From an uncultured Bacillus sp. (GTDB lineage Bacteria > Bacillota > Bacilli > Bacillales_B > DSM-18226), in assembly GCF_946478885.1 (NCBI RefSeq), contig NZ_CAMLDX010000133.1, positions 1-7,318 of the forward strand: a DNA stretch of 7,318 bases. The letters run 5' to 3'. Numbering within the stretch: the stretch's first letter is position 1; the number at the start of each line of letters is the position of its first letter. The position numbers and the translations under genes were made by a program. The notes beneath the pieces were generated by a model. That model was given only the letters and a program-made list of their open reading frames with translations, was not told the DNA's origin and did no database searches. Below, one piece after another: positions 1-7,098 of this stretch.

Positions 1-1583
<1,583 letters not shown>

Positions 1584-1596
1584 CTAACAATCGTTA

Positions 1597-1881
1597 TTAT
1601 TCAACTACAGCTAAAATATCACTATCACGTAAGATTAAGTATTCTTTTCCGTCAAATTTCACTTCTGTGCCAGAGTATTTTGAGAAGATAATGCGATCGC
1701 CAACAGAGACTTCTGGGGCAAGGCGCTCACCGTTCTCAAGAACGCGGCCGGAACCTACAGCAATAATTTTACCTTCTTGAGGTTTTTCCTTAGCTGAGTC
1801 CGGTAAAACAATACCGCTTGCAGTTTTTTCCTCTGATTCAACAAGCTCAATTACAATGCGATCACCTAGTGGCTTTAACAT
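1597..1881 (-). CDS. groES: Co-chaperonin GroES (Hsp10)
   Basis: Seven-fold lid that caps the GroEL ring and closes the folding chamber in the cytoplasm. The 94-residue product has the family's usual length. It opens [15 protein letters not shown] and contains the mobile-loop region ([17 protein letters not shown], about residues 16-32), then the GSGRVLENG turn and the [15 protein letters not shown] strand typical of Hsp10; it ends AVVE. The ATG at 1879-1881 is chosen because GAGGAGG (minus strand, about 1891-1897) sits at correct distance before it. A longer TTG start at 1899 would overlap that ribosome binding site and add six residues no GroES needs. It is first gene of the groES-groEL operon, with CIRCE in its 5' leader. 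Confidence 0.98.
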   Translation of the reverse strand: MLKPLGDRIVIELVESEEKTASGIVLPDSAKEKPQEGKIIAVGSGRVLENGERLAPEVSVGDRIIFSKYSGTEVKFDGKEYLILRDSDILAVVE

Positions 1882-1924
1882 TTGAAACAACCTCCTCAAA
1901 TATATATGTAATTAGTTAGTTTTA

Positions 1925-1951
1925 TTAGCACTCACACTAACCGAGTGCTAA
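1925..1951. promoter_or_regulatory. CIRCE operator (HrcA binding site)
   Basis: Perfect inverted repeat TTAGCACTC-N9-GAGTGCTAA, the exact CIRCE consensus. HrcA, itself dependent on GroEL for activity, binds it to repress groESL until heat shock or misfolded protein occupies the chaperonin. It lies 44-70 bases before the groES start and just downstream of the -10 element at 1959-1964, so it falls at the expected transcription start and in the 5' leader. No CtsR-type heptamer repeat was seen beside it, so HrcA control alone is inferred. Confidence 0.97.
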
Positions 1952-1958
1952 CACATGT

Positions 1959-1990
1959 ATTATATTAATAAATATGACTTCTATTTGCAA
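1959..1990 (-). promoter_or_regulatory. groESL promoter (-10 clear, -35 uncertain)
   Basis: On the minus strand a perfect TATAAT lies at 1959-1964. This would start transcription about 7 bases downstream, at the edge of CIRCE, the classic arrangement for a Bacillus groE promoter. The -35 is less clear. TTGCAA at 1985-1990 is the best hexamer, but it is 20 bp from TATAAT; at 17 bp it would pair with the poorer TAATAT at 1962-1967. A vegetative sigma-A promoter is inferred. Confidence 0.65.
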
Positions 1991-2094
1991 GTAACAAATA
2001 GCAAATTTATGAAAAAATTTTTACCCACAGGCTAGTATGCCATTAATCAAACTTTTTAAACCGCTATTTCCATGAAGTATTCTAAATCATAGCA

Positions 2095-2142
2095 TGTTAA
2101 AATGTATCTTGTTTGAAGACAACGTACAATTATTGTTAAAAT
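2095..2142 (+). promoter_or_regulatory. Probable ydiL-ydiK promoter with tandem -10-like motifs
   Basis: TGTTAAAAT at 2134-2142 is an extended -10 (TG-N-TAAAAT, five of six matches to TATAAT). Eighteen bp before it is TTGAAG at 2113-2118, a four-of-six -35. A second copy of the same motif, TGTTAAAATG, occurs at 2095-2104, preceded by a similar TGAAG at 2073-2077. The downstream copy would give a leader of about 65 bases before the TTG start at 2213. The 1952-2212 gap holds these elements plus the groESL promoter and nothing else that I can recognise. Confidence 0.5.
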
Positions 2143-2212
2143 GTTAGGAGAAGCCTAGAGAAAATATTTTAAACCAACTGAAATGAGACAGCGAATATAA
2201 GGAGATACCATT

Positions 2213-2923
2213 TTGAAAAAAGAATATGGATTCATATTGATTACGTATATAACAATGCAGCTTTCCTCCATTATCAGCATTCCGTTAATGTCTTTCTTTG
2301 GCAAACTCCTTGGCAAGGAAATGGACCCAAACTTTGCAGTATCATCGTGGCTAGTGATCAGCTTTACTATTGCCTTAATCATTACACTATTTCTCTTACG
2401 CCAAGAAATGAACGGCTCGATGCGTAATGAGGATGCTCTTCCTCCCGGCCAATCAGTAGCCTGGGCATTTGGCGGAATATTCCTTGCCTTAATGGCGCAA
2501 TTCATCGCCGGAAATATTGAATATTTAATTGGAATTGATGTTGGTTCGGAGAATACCCAGCAGATTGTTAATCTTATTCAAACCGCTCCCATCATGATTC
2601 TGGTTTCTTCTTTCATCGGTCCAATATTAGAAGAAATTGTTTTCCGCAAGATATTATTTGGAAGTCTGTATAAGCGATTTAATTTCTTCCTTTCAGGACT
2701 AATCAGTTCGCTTATCTTTGCCTTTGCCCACGGGGAACCGGAACATCTCTTATTATATGCGACGATGGGCTTTACTTTCGCCTTTCTTTTTGTAAAAACG
2801 AAACGAATTCTCGTACCGATCTTTGCTCATGTAGCGATGAATACCATTGTAGTCATCATGCAGCTGAATCAGGACTGGATTCAACAATACGAAAATATTC
2901 AAAGTTTTATTGGGGGATTTTAA
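2213..2923 (+). CDS. ydiL: CPBP-family intramembrane protease (YdiL-like)
   Basis: Membrane glutamic protease of the CPBP (CAAX protease and bacteriocin-processing, Abi) family; its substrate is unknown. The 236-residue protein is mostly hydrophobic, with about six to seven membrane segments (for example near residues 7-29, 42-62, 83-104, 124-139, 157-172, 179-195, 199-217). All three family motifs are present: EEIVFR (E140, E141, R145), FAFAH (F169, H173) and HVAMN (H206, N210). These supply the catalytic Glu and the His/Asn ligands. The TTG start at 2213 has AAGGAG at 2199-2204, eight bases upstream; no in-frame ATG has a better site. It lies divergent from groES and three bases before the ydiK start, as in B. 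subtilis. Family members prune membrane proteins or protect against bacteriocins, but nothing here shows which. Confidence 0.9.
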   Translation: MKKEYGFILITYITMQLSSIISIPLMSFFGKLLGKEMDPNFAVSSWLVISFTIALIITLFLLRQEMNGSMRNEDALPPGQSVAWAFGGIFLALMAQFIAGNIEYLIGIDVGSENTQQIVNLIQTAPIMILVSSFIGPILEEIVFRKILFGSLYKRFNFFLSGLISSLIFAFAHGEPEHLLLYATMGFTFAFLFVKTKRILVPIFAHVAMNTIVVIMQLNQDWIQQYENIQSFIGGF

Positions 2924-2926
2924 ACA

Positions 2927-3121
2927 TTGAGACAATCACCGTTGTTATCTGGCATCATATACATACTTCTTGGAGTCTTATTTGTCTTTTTTGCGGTTCA
3001 AAACGTAAATGAAGAAGGGGGCTGGGGATTTTTCAGCTACTTATTAGTCATCCTCGCCACCTTTGACTTAGGATCTGGACTCCGTATCATCTGGTATCAT
3101 TTCCGGGTGAAAGATAAATAA
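2927..3121 (+). CDS. ydiK: Small two-helix membrane protein (YdiK-like)
   Basis: A 64-residue protein of unknown function, placed and sized like B. subtilis YdiK. It has two hydrophobic segments, about residues 7-23 and 35-55, joined by a short acidic, Gly-rich turn (QNVNEEGGWG). A basic tail (YHFRVKDK) suggests that both ends face the cytoplasm. The TTG start at 2927 follows the ydiL stop by three bases, and GGGGGA at 2912-2917, inside the end of ydiL, serves as ribosome binding site, so translation is probably coupled. The constant pairing with the CPBP protease hints at a partner or accessory role, but this is inference from position only. Confidence 0.8.
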   Translation: MRQSPLLSGIIYILLGVLFVFFAVQNVNEEGGWGFFSYLLVILATFDLGSGLRIIWYHFRVKDK

Positions 3122-3124
3122 ATA

Positions 3125-3156
3125 AAAAATGAGCTCAAATTTGGGCTCATTTTTCA
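3125..3156. terminator. Bidirectional intrinsic terminator between ydiK and rex
   Basis: A near-perfect hairpin pairs 3125-3136 with 3143-3154 (core TGAGCTC against GGGCTCA, one G-T wobble) around an AAATTT loop. The A-run on the left and T-run on the right flank the GC core, so the plus-strand transcript ends in a U-run and the minus-strand transcript does too. It starts four bases after the ydiK stop and lies about 55 bases past the rex stop, fitting both convergent units. Confidence 0.85.
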
Positions 3157-3211
3157 TTCAATTAAATATGGCTGCTATGAATCAAATTTCCATCGGCCAT
3201 AAGAGTTTAGC

Positions 3212-3859
3212 TTATACAGCCTCTGTTGGGTAGTGCTTTAAGAAATATACTAGCGCTTGCAATTCTACCGCCAAATCAATGTGATGGACACGAATGTTTG
3301 TCGGTACAGACAATCTTGCTGGCGTGAAATTTAAAATTCCTCTGATATTTGCCTGAACAAGCCGATCTGTTACCGATTGAGCAACAGGTGCCGGGATGGT
3401 CAAAATCGCTACCTGAATATCATGCTTAGATACCACCTTTTCAATATCATCCATATGGTAGACTGAAACATCGCCAATTTCTCCGCCTACTTTATTTGGA
3501 TCAATATCAAAAGCAACTTCAATTTTTGTATTATTATTTTTTAAAAAATTATAATTGAGAAAAGCTGTACCAAGATTTCCTACACCAATTAACGCAACCT
3601 TTGTTAATTCATCCTGATCCAAAGTTCTTCTGAAAAATGAAAGCAAGTACTGAACATTATATCCATATCCTTTTTTACCTAAAGCGCCAAAATACGAGAA
3701 ATCTCGTCGAATTGTCGCTGAATCGACTTTAACTGCTTCACTCAGTTCAGCCGATGACACCCTTTGTTTTCCCGAAGCATGCAGATTTTTCAAAAAACGA
3801 TAATACAGCGGCAGTCTCTTTGCCGTTGCCTGTGGTATTTTTGTCGTTTCATTCGTCAT
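3212..3859 (-). CDS. rex: Redox-sensing transcriptional repressor Rex
   Basis: Cytoplasmic repressor that reads the NADH/NAD+ ratio. It binds operators of fermentation and respiration genes when NADH is low and releases them when NADH rises. The 215 residues equal the B. subtilis length. An N-terminal winged-helix domain (about 1-80) contains the recognition-helix region [12 protein letters not shown] (47-58). It is followed by a Rossmann domain with GVGNLG (92-97, the GxGxxG loop) and the acidic end of strand 2, FDIDP (D118, D120). The C-terminus ([13 protein letters not shown]) is the domain-swapped helix used for dimerisation. ATG at 3857-3859 follows GAGGGG on the minus strand at a good distance. 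It lies 85 bases after moaC with no terminator between, so read-through from moaC is possible. A cre-like site is near 3957. I found no full Rex operator close by to show autoregulation. Confidence 0.96.
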   Translation of the reverse strand: MTNETTKIPQATAKRLPLYYRFLKNLHASGKQRVSSAELSEAVKVDSATIRRDFSYFGALGKKGYGYNVQYLLSFFRRTLDQDELTKVALIGVGNLGTAFLNYNFLKNNNTKIEVAFDIDPNKVGGEIGDVSVYHMDDIEKVVSKHDIQVAILTIPAPVAQSVTDRLVQANIRGILNFTPARLSVPTNIRVHHIDLAVELQALVYFLKHYPTEAV

Positions 3860-3920
3860 ATTCTATCCCCTCTTGTCCCTTAGCATAAAACTATAATTTT
3901 TTCAGAATTATTTTTATTTT

Positions 3921-3926
3921 ATTATA
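3921..3926 (-). promoter_or_regulatory. Possible rex -10 element
   Basis: A perfect TATAAT on the minus strand in the 85-bp moaC-rex gap, 62 bases before the rex start. At 17 bp the -35 would be AATAAT (3944-3949), a poor match, and there is no extended TG. The gap is very AT-rich, so the hexamer could be chance. It is listed because rex otherwise has no promoter of its own. Confidence 0.35.
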
Positions 3927-3944
3927 ATTAATCCTATCTTTCCA

Positions 3945-4457
3945 TTATTTGTCCGTTGAAAACGATTTCAAAATGAGTTCCCGTTTAAAATCTCCATTCT
4001 TGCCACCAGTTTTTTCTAGCAAATAGGTATTGCCAATCACCATCCCTTTATCAACTGCTTTACACATATCATAGACCGTTAAAGCACAGGCAGATGCTGC
4101 AGTGAGTGCTTCCATTTCAACCCCTGTGTTCCCTTTTGTTTTAACAGCAGACTGAATGAGCAATTTTTTATCCTTTCCGGCATCCTCCCATGAAAAGGAA
4201 ATATTAATGCCTGTTAATGGAATAGGATGACACATCGGGATTATTTCCCATGTTTTTTTTGCTGCCATTATGCCTGCAACCTGAGCAACAGCTAGAACAT
4301 CGCCTTTTTTCATTTGATTTGTTGTAATTTTATCGTATATTTCCCGACTGACTGTAATGCTGGATACCGCAATAGCGGTGCGAAATGTTTCCGGCTTTTC
4401 ACTTACATCAACCATTTTTGCTCTGCCTTCTTCATTAAAATGAGTAAATTCCGCCAT
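3945..4457 (-). CDS. moaC: Cyclic pyranopterin monophosphate synthase MoaC
   Basis: Second enzyme of molybdenum-cofactor synthesis. It converts 3',8-cyclo-7,8-dihydro-GTP, made by MoaA, into cyclic pyranopterin monophosphate in the cytoplasm; the family is hexameric. The product is 170 residues, as in B. subtilis. Motifs in order are MVDVS (15-19), KKGDVL with K51, PMCHPIPL with H77, [12 protein letters not shown] with E114 and E116, and [11 protein letters not shown] with D130 and K133, matching the known active-site Lys, His, Glu, Asp and Lys positions. The ATG at 4455-4457 is preferred over the adjacent TTG (4458-4460) because AGAGGTG on the minus strand is well spaced only for the ATG. 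No other Moco gene is in the window, so it is an isolated member of its pathway, as in B. subtilis. Its last codons overlap a cre-like motif. Confidence 0.96.
   Translation of the reverse strand: MAEFTHFNEEGRAKMVDVSEKPETFRTAIAVSSITVSREIYDKITTNQMKKGDVLAVAQVAGIMAAKKTWEIIPMCHPIPLTGINISFSWEDAGKDKKLLIQSAVKTKGNTGVEMEALTAASACALTVYDMCKAVDKGMVIGNTYLLEKTGGKNGDFKRELILKSFSTDK
3957..3970. promoter_or_regulatory. Candidate cre site (CcpA operator) upstream of rex
   Basis: TGAAAACGATTTCA matches the cre consensus TGNAARCGNWWWCA at every position and sits in a symmetrical TTGAAA-ACGA-TTTCAA. It lies inside the last codons of moaC, centred about 104 bases before the rex start and roughly 50 bases before the start site implied by the -10 at 3921-3926. 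CcpA bound there could act on rex, or block transcripts coming from moaC. Binding is inferred from the motif only. Confidence 0.45.
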
Positions 4458-4498
4458 CAAGACACCTCTTTAAATACTATTCAACTTAACAAAAAACT

Positions 4499-4504
4499 AT
4501 TATA
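4499..4504 (-). promoter_or_regulatory. Probable moaC -10 element
   Basis: A perfect TATAAT on the minus strand, 41 bases before the moaC ATG, giving a short leader of about 35 bases. No good -35 lies at 17-18 bp; that window (about 4522-4528) is occupied by the palindrome at 4521-4537. Weak -35 plus an overlapping symmetrical site fits a regulated promoter, but this is inference. Confidence 0.45.
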
Positions 4505-4520
4505 AACGTAATCATAATAG

Positions 4521-4537
4521 TATGTTTCACAAACATA
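4521..4537. repeat. 17-bp palindrome TATGTTT-CAC-AAACATA
   Basis: Perfect 7-bp arms around a CAC centre, overlapping the expected -35 position of the moaC promoter. Its inner part TTTCACAAAC is repeated inverted as GTTTGTGAAA at 4588-4597. It has the form of a dimeric regulator's operator. It shares the TTGTGAA half-site with Rex operators but lacks a correctly spaced partner half-site, so I do not assign it to Rex or any other factor. Confidence 0.5.
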
Positions 4538-4793
4538 TATCGTCTACTTATATATAATTGCTGCCATTTAGAGAAATTTCAGGTAAAGTTTGTGAAAGTT
4601 CCTACTACAAATCATACACTATTTTCGTGTCTATGTCTCACACTTTGTATTTTCATTCACATATATTATTTACAAATTTAGTGAATAAATGATACTTTTT
4701 TCCAATTATCATCTGGCCATGCTTAAAAAAGCCAACTGATAGCCATCTTCTTTATATTGCTGATGCTTTTTGAATCGGTTAATCTATTAGTAC

Positions 4794-4801
4794 AGGGGTG
4801 A
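4794..4801 (+). promoter_or_regulatory. Ribosome binding site deciding the ydiF start
   Basis: AGGGGTGA lies eight bases before the ATG at 4810. The in-frame GTG at 4798 sits inside this sequence and so cannot use it. Confidence 0.85.
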
Positions 4802-4809
4802 ACAAAAAC

Positions 4810-6732
4810 ATGATCTTATTGCAAGTTAATCAATTATGCAAGTACTACGGTGCTGACCTGATTTTATCCAATATAAAGTTTGAAATTCAAACCCGTAACC
4901 GGATTGCTCTTGTCGGCAGAAATGGTGCAGGGAAGTCTACTTTGTTAAAAATCATTTCTGGAAGTCTGTCCTATGATTCAGGCGAAATCATTAAGCCTAA
5001 GGAAGTTAAGCTGGGATATCTGGCGCAAAATACCGGACTGGAATCCAGCTTATCTATCTGGGAGGAAATGCTGACTGTATTCTCCGATCTTCGGGAGCAG
5101 GAGCTACAATTACGCGCATTGGAAATAAAAATGTCCGACCCGGCAATGATTGAGAATGAAACAGCATATGCAAAAGTATTGAAGGAATATGATCTTCTCC
5201 AGGTCCAATATAAAGAACAGGGCGGCTACCAATTTGAAGCAGACATTCGCTCTGTTTTGCACGGCTTAAGCTTTGATTCATTTGATTATGACACAAAAAT
5301 TTCCAGCCTGAGTGGCGGGCAAAAAACAAGACTGGCTCTCGGAAAACTATTACTATCCAAGCCGGATATATTAATTCTCGATGAGCCCACAAACCACCTT
5401 GATATCGAAACCTTATCGTGGCTAGAACAATATTTACAGGGATATGACGGTGCTATCCTCATTGTCTCCCATGATCGCTATTTTCTTGATAAGGTAGTTA
5501 ATCAAGTCTATGAAATTTCCCGGCATCAAATGACTAAATATCCGGGAAATTATAGTAATTATTTAGACATGAAGGCAGCCAATTATGAAAGAGAAATGAA
5601 ACTCTATGAAAAACAGCAGGATGAGATCTCCAAACTGCAGGATTTTATTCAGCGGAACCTTGCCCGTGCCTCCACAACGAAACGGGCACAAAGTCGACGT
5701 AAACAGCTAGCCAGAATGGAAGTGATGGATCGTCCTTCAGGCAATGAAAAATCAGCTATGTTTGGTTTTGATATTGATAAGCAATCTGGAAATGAAGTGT
5801 TGAATGTTCGCTCTTTAGCAATCGGTTATGAGAATGAGCTCATCGCACAAAACATTTCCTTCCATTTAACCCGAGGAGAAAGTATTGCGTTAGTTGGTCC
5901 CAATGGGATTGGGAAATCAACTCTTTTAAAAACCATTATGAAAAAGCTTTCTCCCTTACAGGGTGATGTTCAATACGGCACCAATGTCACAATCGGCTAT
6001 TACGATCAGGAACAAGCCGAATTGACCTCAAATAAACGGGTGCTTAATGAACTATGGGATGATTATCCTTTAATGAACGAAAAAGATATTCGAACAGTTT
6101 TAGGTAACTTTCTTTTTTCTGGCGATGATGTTCTCAAAGTAGTCTCAAGCTTGAGTGGCGGAGAAAAGGCTCGGCTGGCACTGGCAAAGCTCATGCTGCA
6201 AAAAGCAAACCTTCTTATCCTCGACGAACCGACTAACCATCTGGATTTGGACAGCAAAGAAATTCTAGAAAATGCCTTGATTGATTATCCCGGAACTCTT
6301 TTATTCGTTTCCCATGACCGTTATTTTATTAACCGCATTGCCTCTAAGGTAATTGAACTGAGTAAGGGGGGCCCTGTGGAATATCTCGGAGATTATGACT
6401 ATTATGTTGAAAAGAAATTGGAACAGGAAGAGTTAAAAGCTCTAGAGGAGACCAAGAAACAAGCAAGTCATCAGGTCATACAAGAAAAAACAAGCTATCA
6501 ACAAGATAAGGAAGCGAAAAAGCTTGAGCGGCAGCGGCAACGAAGAATCGAGGAAATAGAAAATAACATCGAAAGTTTGGAACTGAAATTGGAAGAAAAC
6601 AATGAGATTCTATGTGATCCGCAATATTTCCAGGACCATGAAAAGCTACTGGAAATTCAACAGGAAAACGACCAGCTTAAACTCGAGGTCGAAGCTCTGA
6701 TGGAAGAATGGACAACGCTCTCAGATGAATAA
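4810..6732 (+). CDS. ydiF: ABC-F family ATPase (YdiF-like), ribosome-associated
   Basis: Soluble protein with two fused ABC ATPase domains and no membrane part. ABC-F proteins act at the ribosomal E-site to relieve stalled or drug-bound translation. It is 640 residues, close to B. subtilis YdiF. Domain 1 has Walker A GRNGAGKST (36-44), signature LSGGQ (167-171), Walker B ILILDEPTNHLD (187-198) and H-loop SHDRYF (220-225). A charged linker of about 235-325 is the family's tRNA-contact arm. Domain 2 has GPNGIGKST (363-371), LSGGE (448-452), LLILDEPTNHLD (468-479) and SHDRYF (501-506). The tail from about 535 to 640 is a highly charged coiled coil, as in Uup/YdiF-type members. Both catalytic glutamates (E192, E473) are present. 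The ATG at 4810 is chosen from its ribosome binding site. No attenuator precedes it, so a housekeeping role is more likely than antibiotic resistance. It is followed by a terminator at 6871. Confidence 0.93.
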   Translation: MILLQVNQLCKYYGADLILSNIKFEIQTRNRIALVGRNGAGKSTLLKIISGSLSYDSGEIIKPKEVKLGYLAQNTGLESSLSIWEEMLTVFSDLREQELQLRALEIKMSDPAMIENETAYAKVLKEYDLLQVQYKEQGGYQFEADIRSVLHGLSFDSFDYDTKISSLSGGQKTRLALGKLLLSKPDILILDEPTNHLDIETLSWLEQYLQGYDGAILIVSHDRYFLDKVVNQVYEISRHQMTKYPGNYSNYLDMKAANYEREMKLYEKQQDEISKLQDFIQRNLARASTTKRAQSRRKQLARMEVMDRPSGNEKSAMFGFDIDKQSGNEVLNVRSLAIGYENELIAQNISFHLTRGESIALVGPNGIGKSTLLKTIMKKLSPLQGDVQYGTNVTIGYYDQEQAELTSNKRVLNELWDDYPLMNEKDIRTVLGNFLFSGDDVLKVVSSLSGGEKARLALAKLMLQKANLLILDEPTNHLDLDSKEILENALIDYPGTLLFVSHDRYFINRIASKVIELSKGGPVEYLGDYDYYVEKKLEQEELKALEETKKQASHQVIQEKTSYQQDKEAKKLERQRQRRIEEIENNIESLELKLEENNEILCDPQYFQDHEKLLEIQQENDQLKLEVEALMEEWTTLSDE

Positions 6733-6870
6733 GCCAAGCTGTACTGAAAGGCATCTTGGCAAGTACAAACCACTATGAACGCTAAATGCTATATTGTACC
6801 TTACATGATACATTTATGTATCTAAAAGTGGGGGAACCCTCCTTAGGCGGGTTTAATCCCGGAAGGAAAG
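6733..6870 (+). other. Hairpin-rich ydiF 3' region, possible structured RNA
   Basis: No gene, but several stems in a row. GCCAAG (6733-6738) pairs with CTTGGC (6755-6760). TGTACT (6740-6745) pairs with AGTACA (6762-6767), overlapping the first stem. GATACA (6807-6812) pairs with TGTATC (6817-6822) around TTTA. A longer stem pairs TCCTT (6840-6844) with AAGGA (6863-6867) and CGGG (6848-6851) with CCCG (6858-6861). AACCC (6835-6839) could instead pair with GGGTT (6849-6853). The block runs into the terminator at 6871. It could be a structured 3' UTR, a small RNA or a dispersed intergenic repeat; the family is not recognised. Confidence 0.45.
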
Positions 6871-6916
6871 AGGAGCGGTTTTTAGGCATTTATATGCCTA
6901 GGAACCGCTCCTTTTA
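6871..6916 (+). terminator. Intrinsic terminator after ydiF
   Basis: Outer stem AGGAGCGGTT (6871-6880) pairs perfectly with AACCGCTCCT (6903-6912). An inner stem AGGCAT (6884-6889) pairs with ATGCCT (6894-6899) around a TTAT loop. An unequal internal loop (TTT against AGG) separates the two. The T-run after the stem is short (TTTT then A), so it may also serve as an RNA end-protecting hairpin. In the minus direction it is followed by CTCTTTCC, a weak U-rich tail. Confidence 0.75.
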
Positions 6917-6929
6917 TGATTCACTATAT

Positions 6930-7098
6930 TTATTCACATTTCTATTCACAGCCTAATAACTTATATGAAGGCTTTCCACATATTTTTCCACAATATCCAC
7001 ATAACTCGTTGATTTTATCCACATAATCCACATTTATGCACAAAGTTATCCACATTTTCCACAGCTTTCTTCAGATTTTCCATTTTATTTGTGGATTA
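6930..7098. promoter_or_regulatory. DnaA-box cluster (11 DnaA-box-like nonamers)
   Basis: Four sites match TTATNCACA exactly: 6930-6938 (TTATTCACA), 7015-7023 and 7046-7054 (both TTATCCACA), and 7034-7042 (TTATGCACA). Six differ by one base: 6942-6950, 6984-6992, 6993-7001, 7024-7032, 7055-7063, and 7090-7098 on the minus strand. One differs by two (6972-6980). Ten point the same way. TTATCCACA is the high-affinity site for DnaA, the replication initiator. There is no dnaA or dnaN and no obvious unwinding element, so this is better read as a DnaA-titrating or regulatory cluster than an origin. From memory, B. subtilis has a DnaA-box cluster in the matching gcp-ydiF interval. Confidence 0.88.

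Larger units (their letters stand above)
4458..4809. other. Divergent moaC / ydiF intergenic region
   Basis: A 352-bp AT-rich gap. On the moaC side are a minus-strand -10 at 4499-4504 and a 17-bp palindrome at 4521-4537. A 10-bp element from that palindrome recurs inverted at 4588-4597. For ydiF I see only weak promoter candidates, such as TTGCTG at 4757-4762 with TAATCT at 4780-4785 (17 bp), or TTGTAT at 4645-4650 with TATTTA at 4667-4672 (16 bp). No intrinsic terminator or attenuator of the kind found before antibiotic-inducible ABC-F genes is visible. A small GCTT-AAAA-AAGC hairpin (4721-4732) has no following T-run. Confidence 0.6.

Noticed and set aside
1882..1899. TTG start giving GroES six extra residues
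   Set aside because: The added codons consist of the groES ribosome binding site itself, and the 94-residue form matches the family.
2021..2029. Single DnaA-box-like TTACCCACA in the groES-ydiL gap
   Set aside because: One isolated site with a mismatch; expected by chance in AT-rich sequence.
4588..4611. Rex operator before ydiF or moaC
   Set aside because: Only the half-site TTGTGAA is present; the expected TTCACAA partner at about 4-6 bp is missing.
4689..4739. 16-codon leader peptide frame (MILFSNYHLAMLKKAN) upstream of ydiF
   Set aside because: It has no ribosome binding site and no terminator/antiterminator pair follows, so it does not resemble the attenuators of inducible ABC-F genes.
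4798..4809. GTG start adding four residues (MNKN) to the ABC-F protein
   Set aside because: The GTG is part of the AGGGGTGA ribosome binding site that is properly placed for the ATG at 4810.
6829..6870. c-di-AMP (ydaO) riboswitch suggested by GGGGGAACC
   Set aside because: The downstream conserved pieces of that class are absent, and no gene follows on the plus strand before a terminator and the DnaA boxes.
6930..7098. Chromosomal replication origin or CRISPR/iteron array
   Set aside because: The repeated TCCACA words are DnaA boxes at 9-30 bp spacing with no spacers of CRISPR size. There is no dnaA, dnaN, rep gene or clear AT-rich unwinding element nearby.
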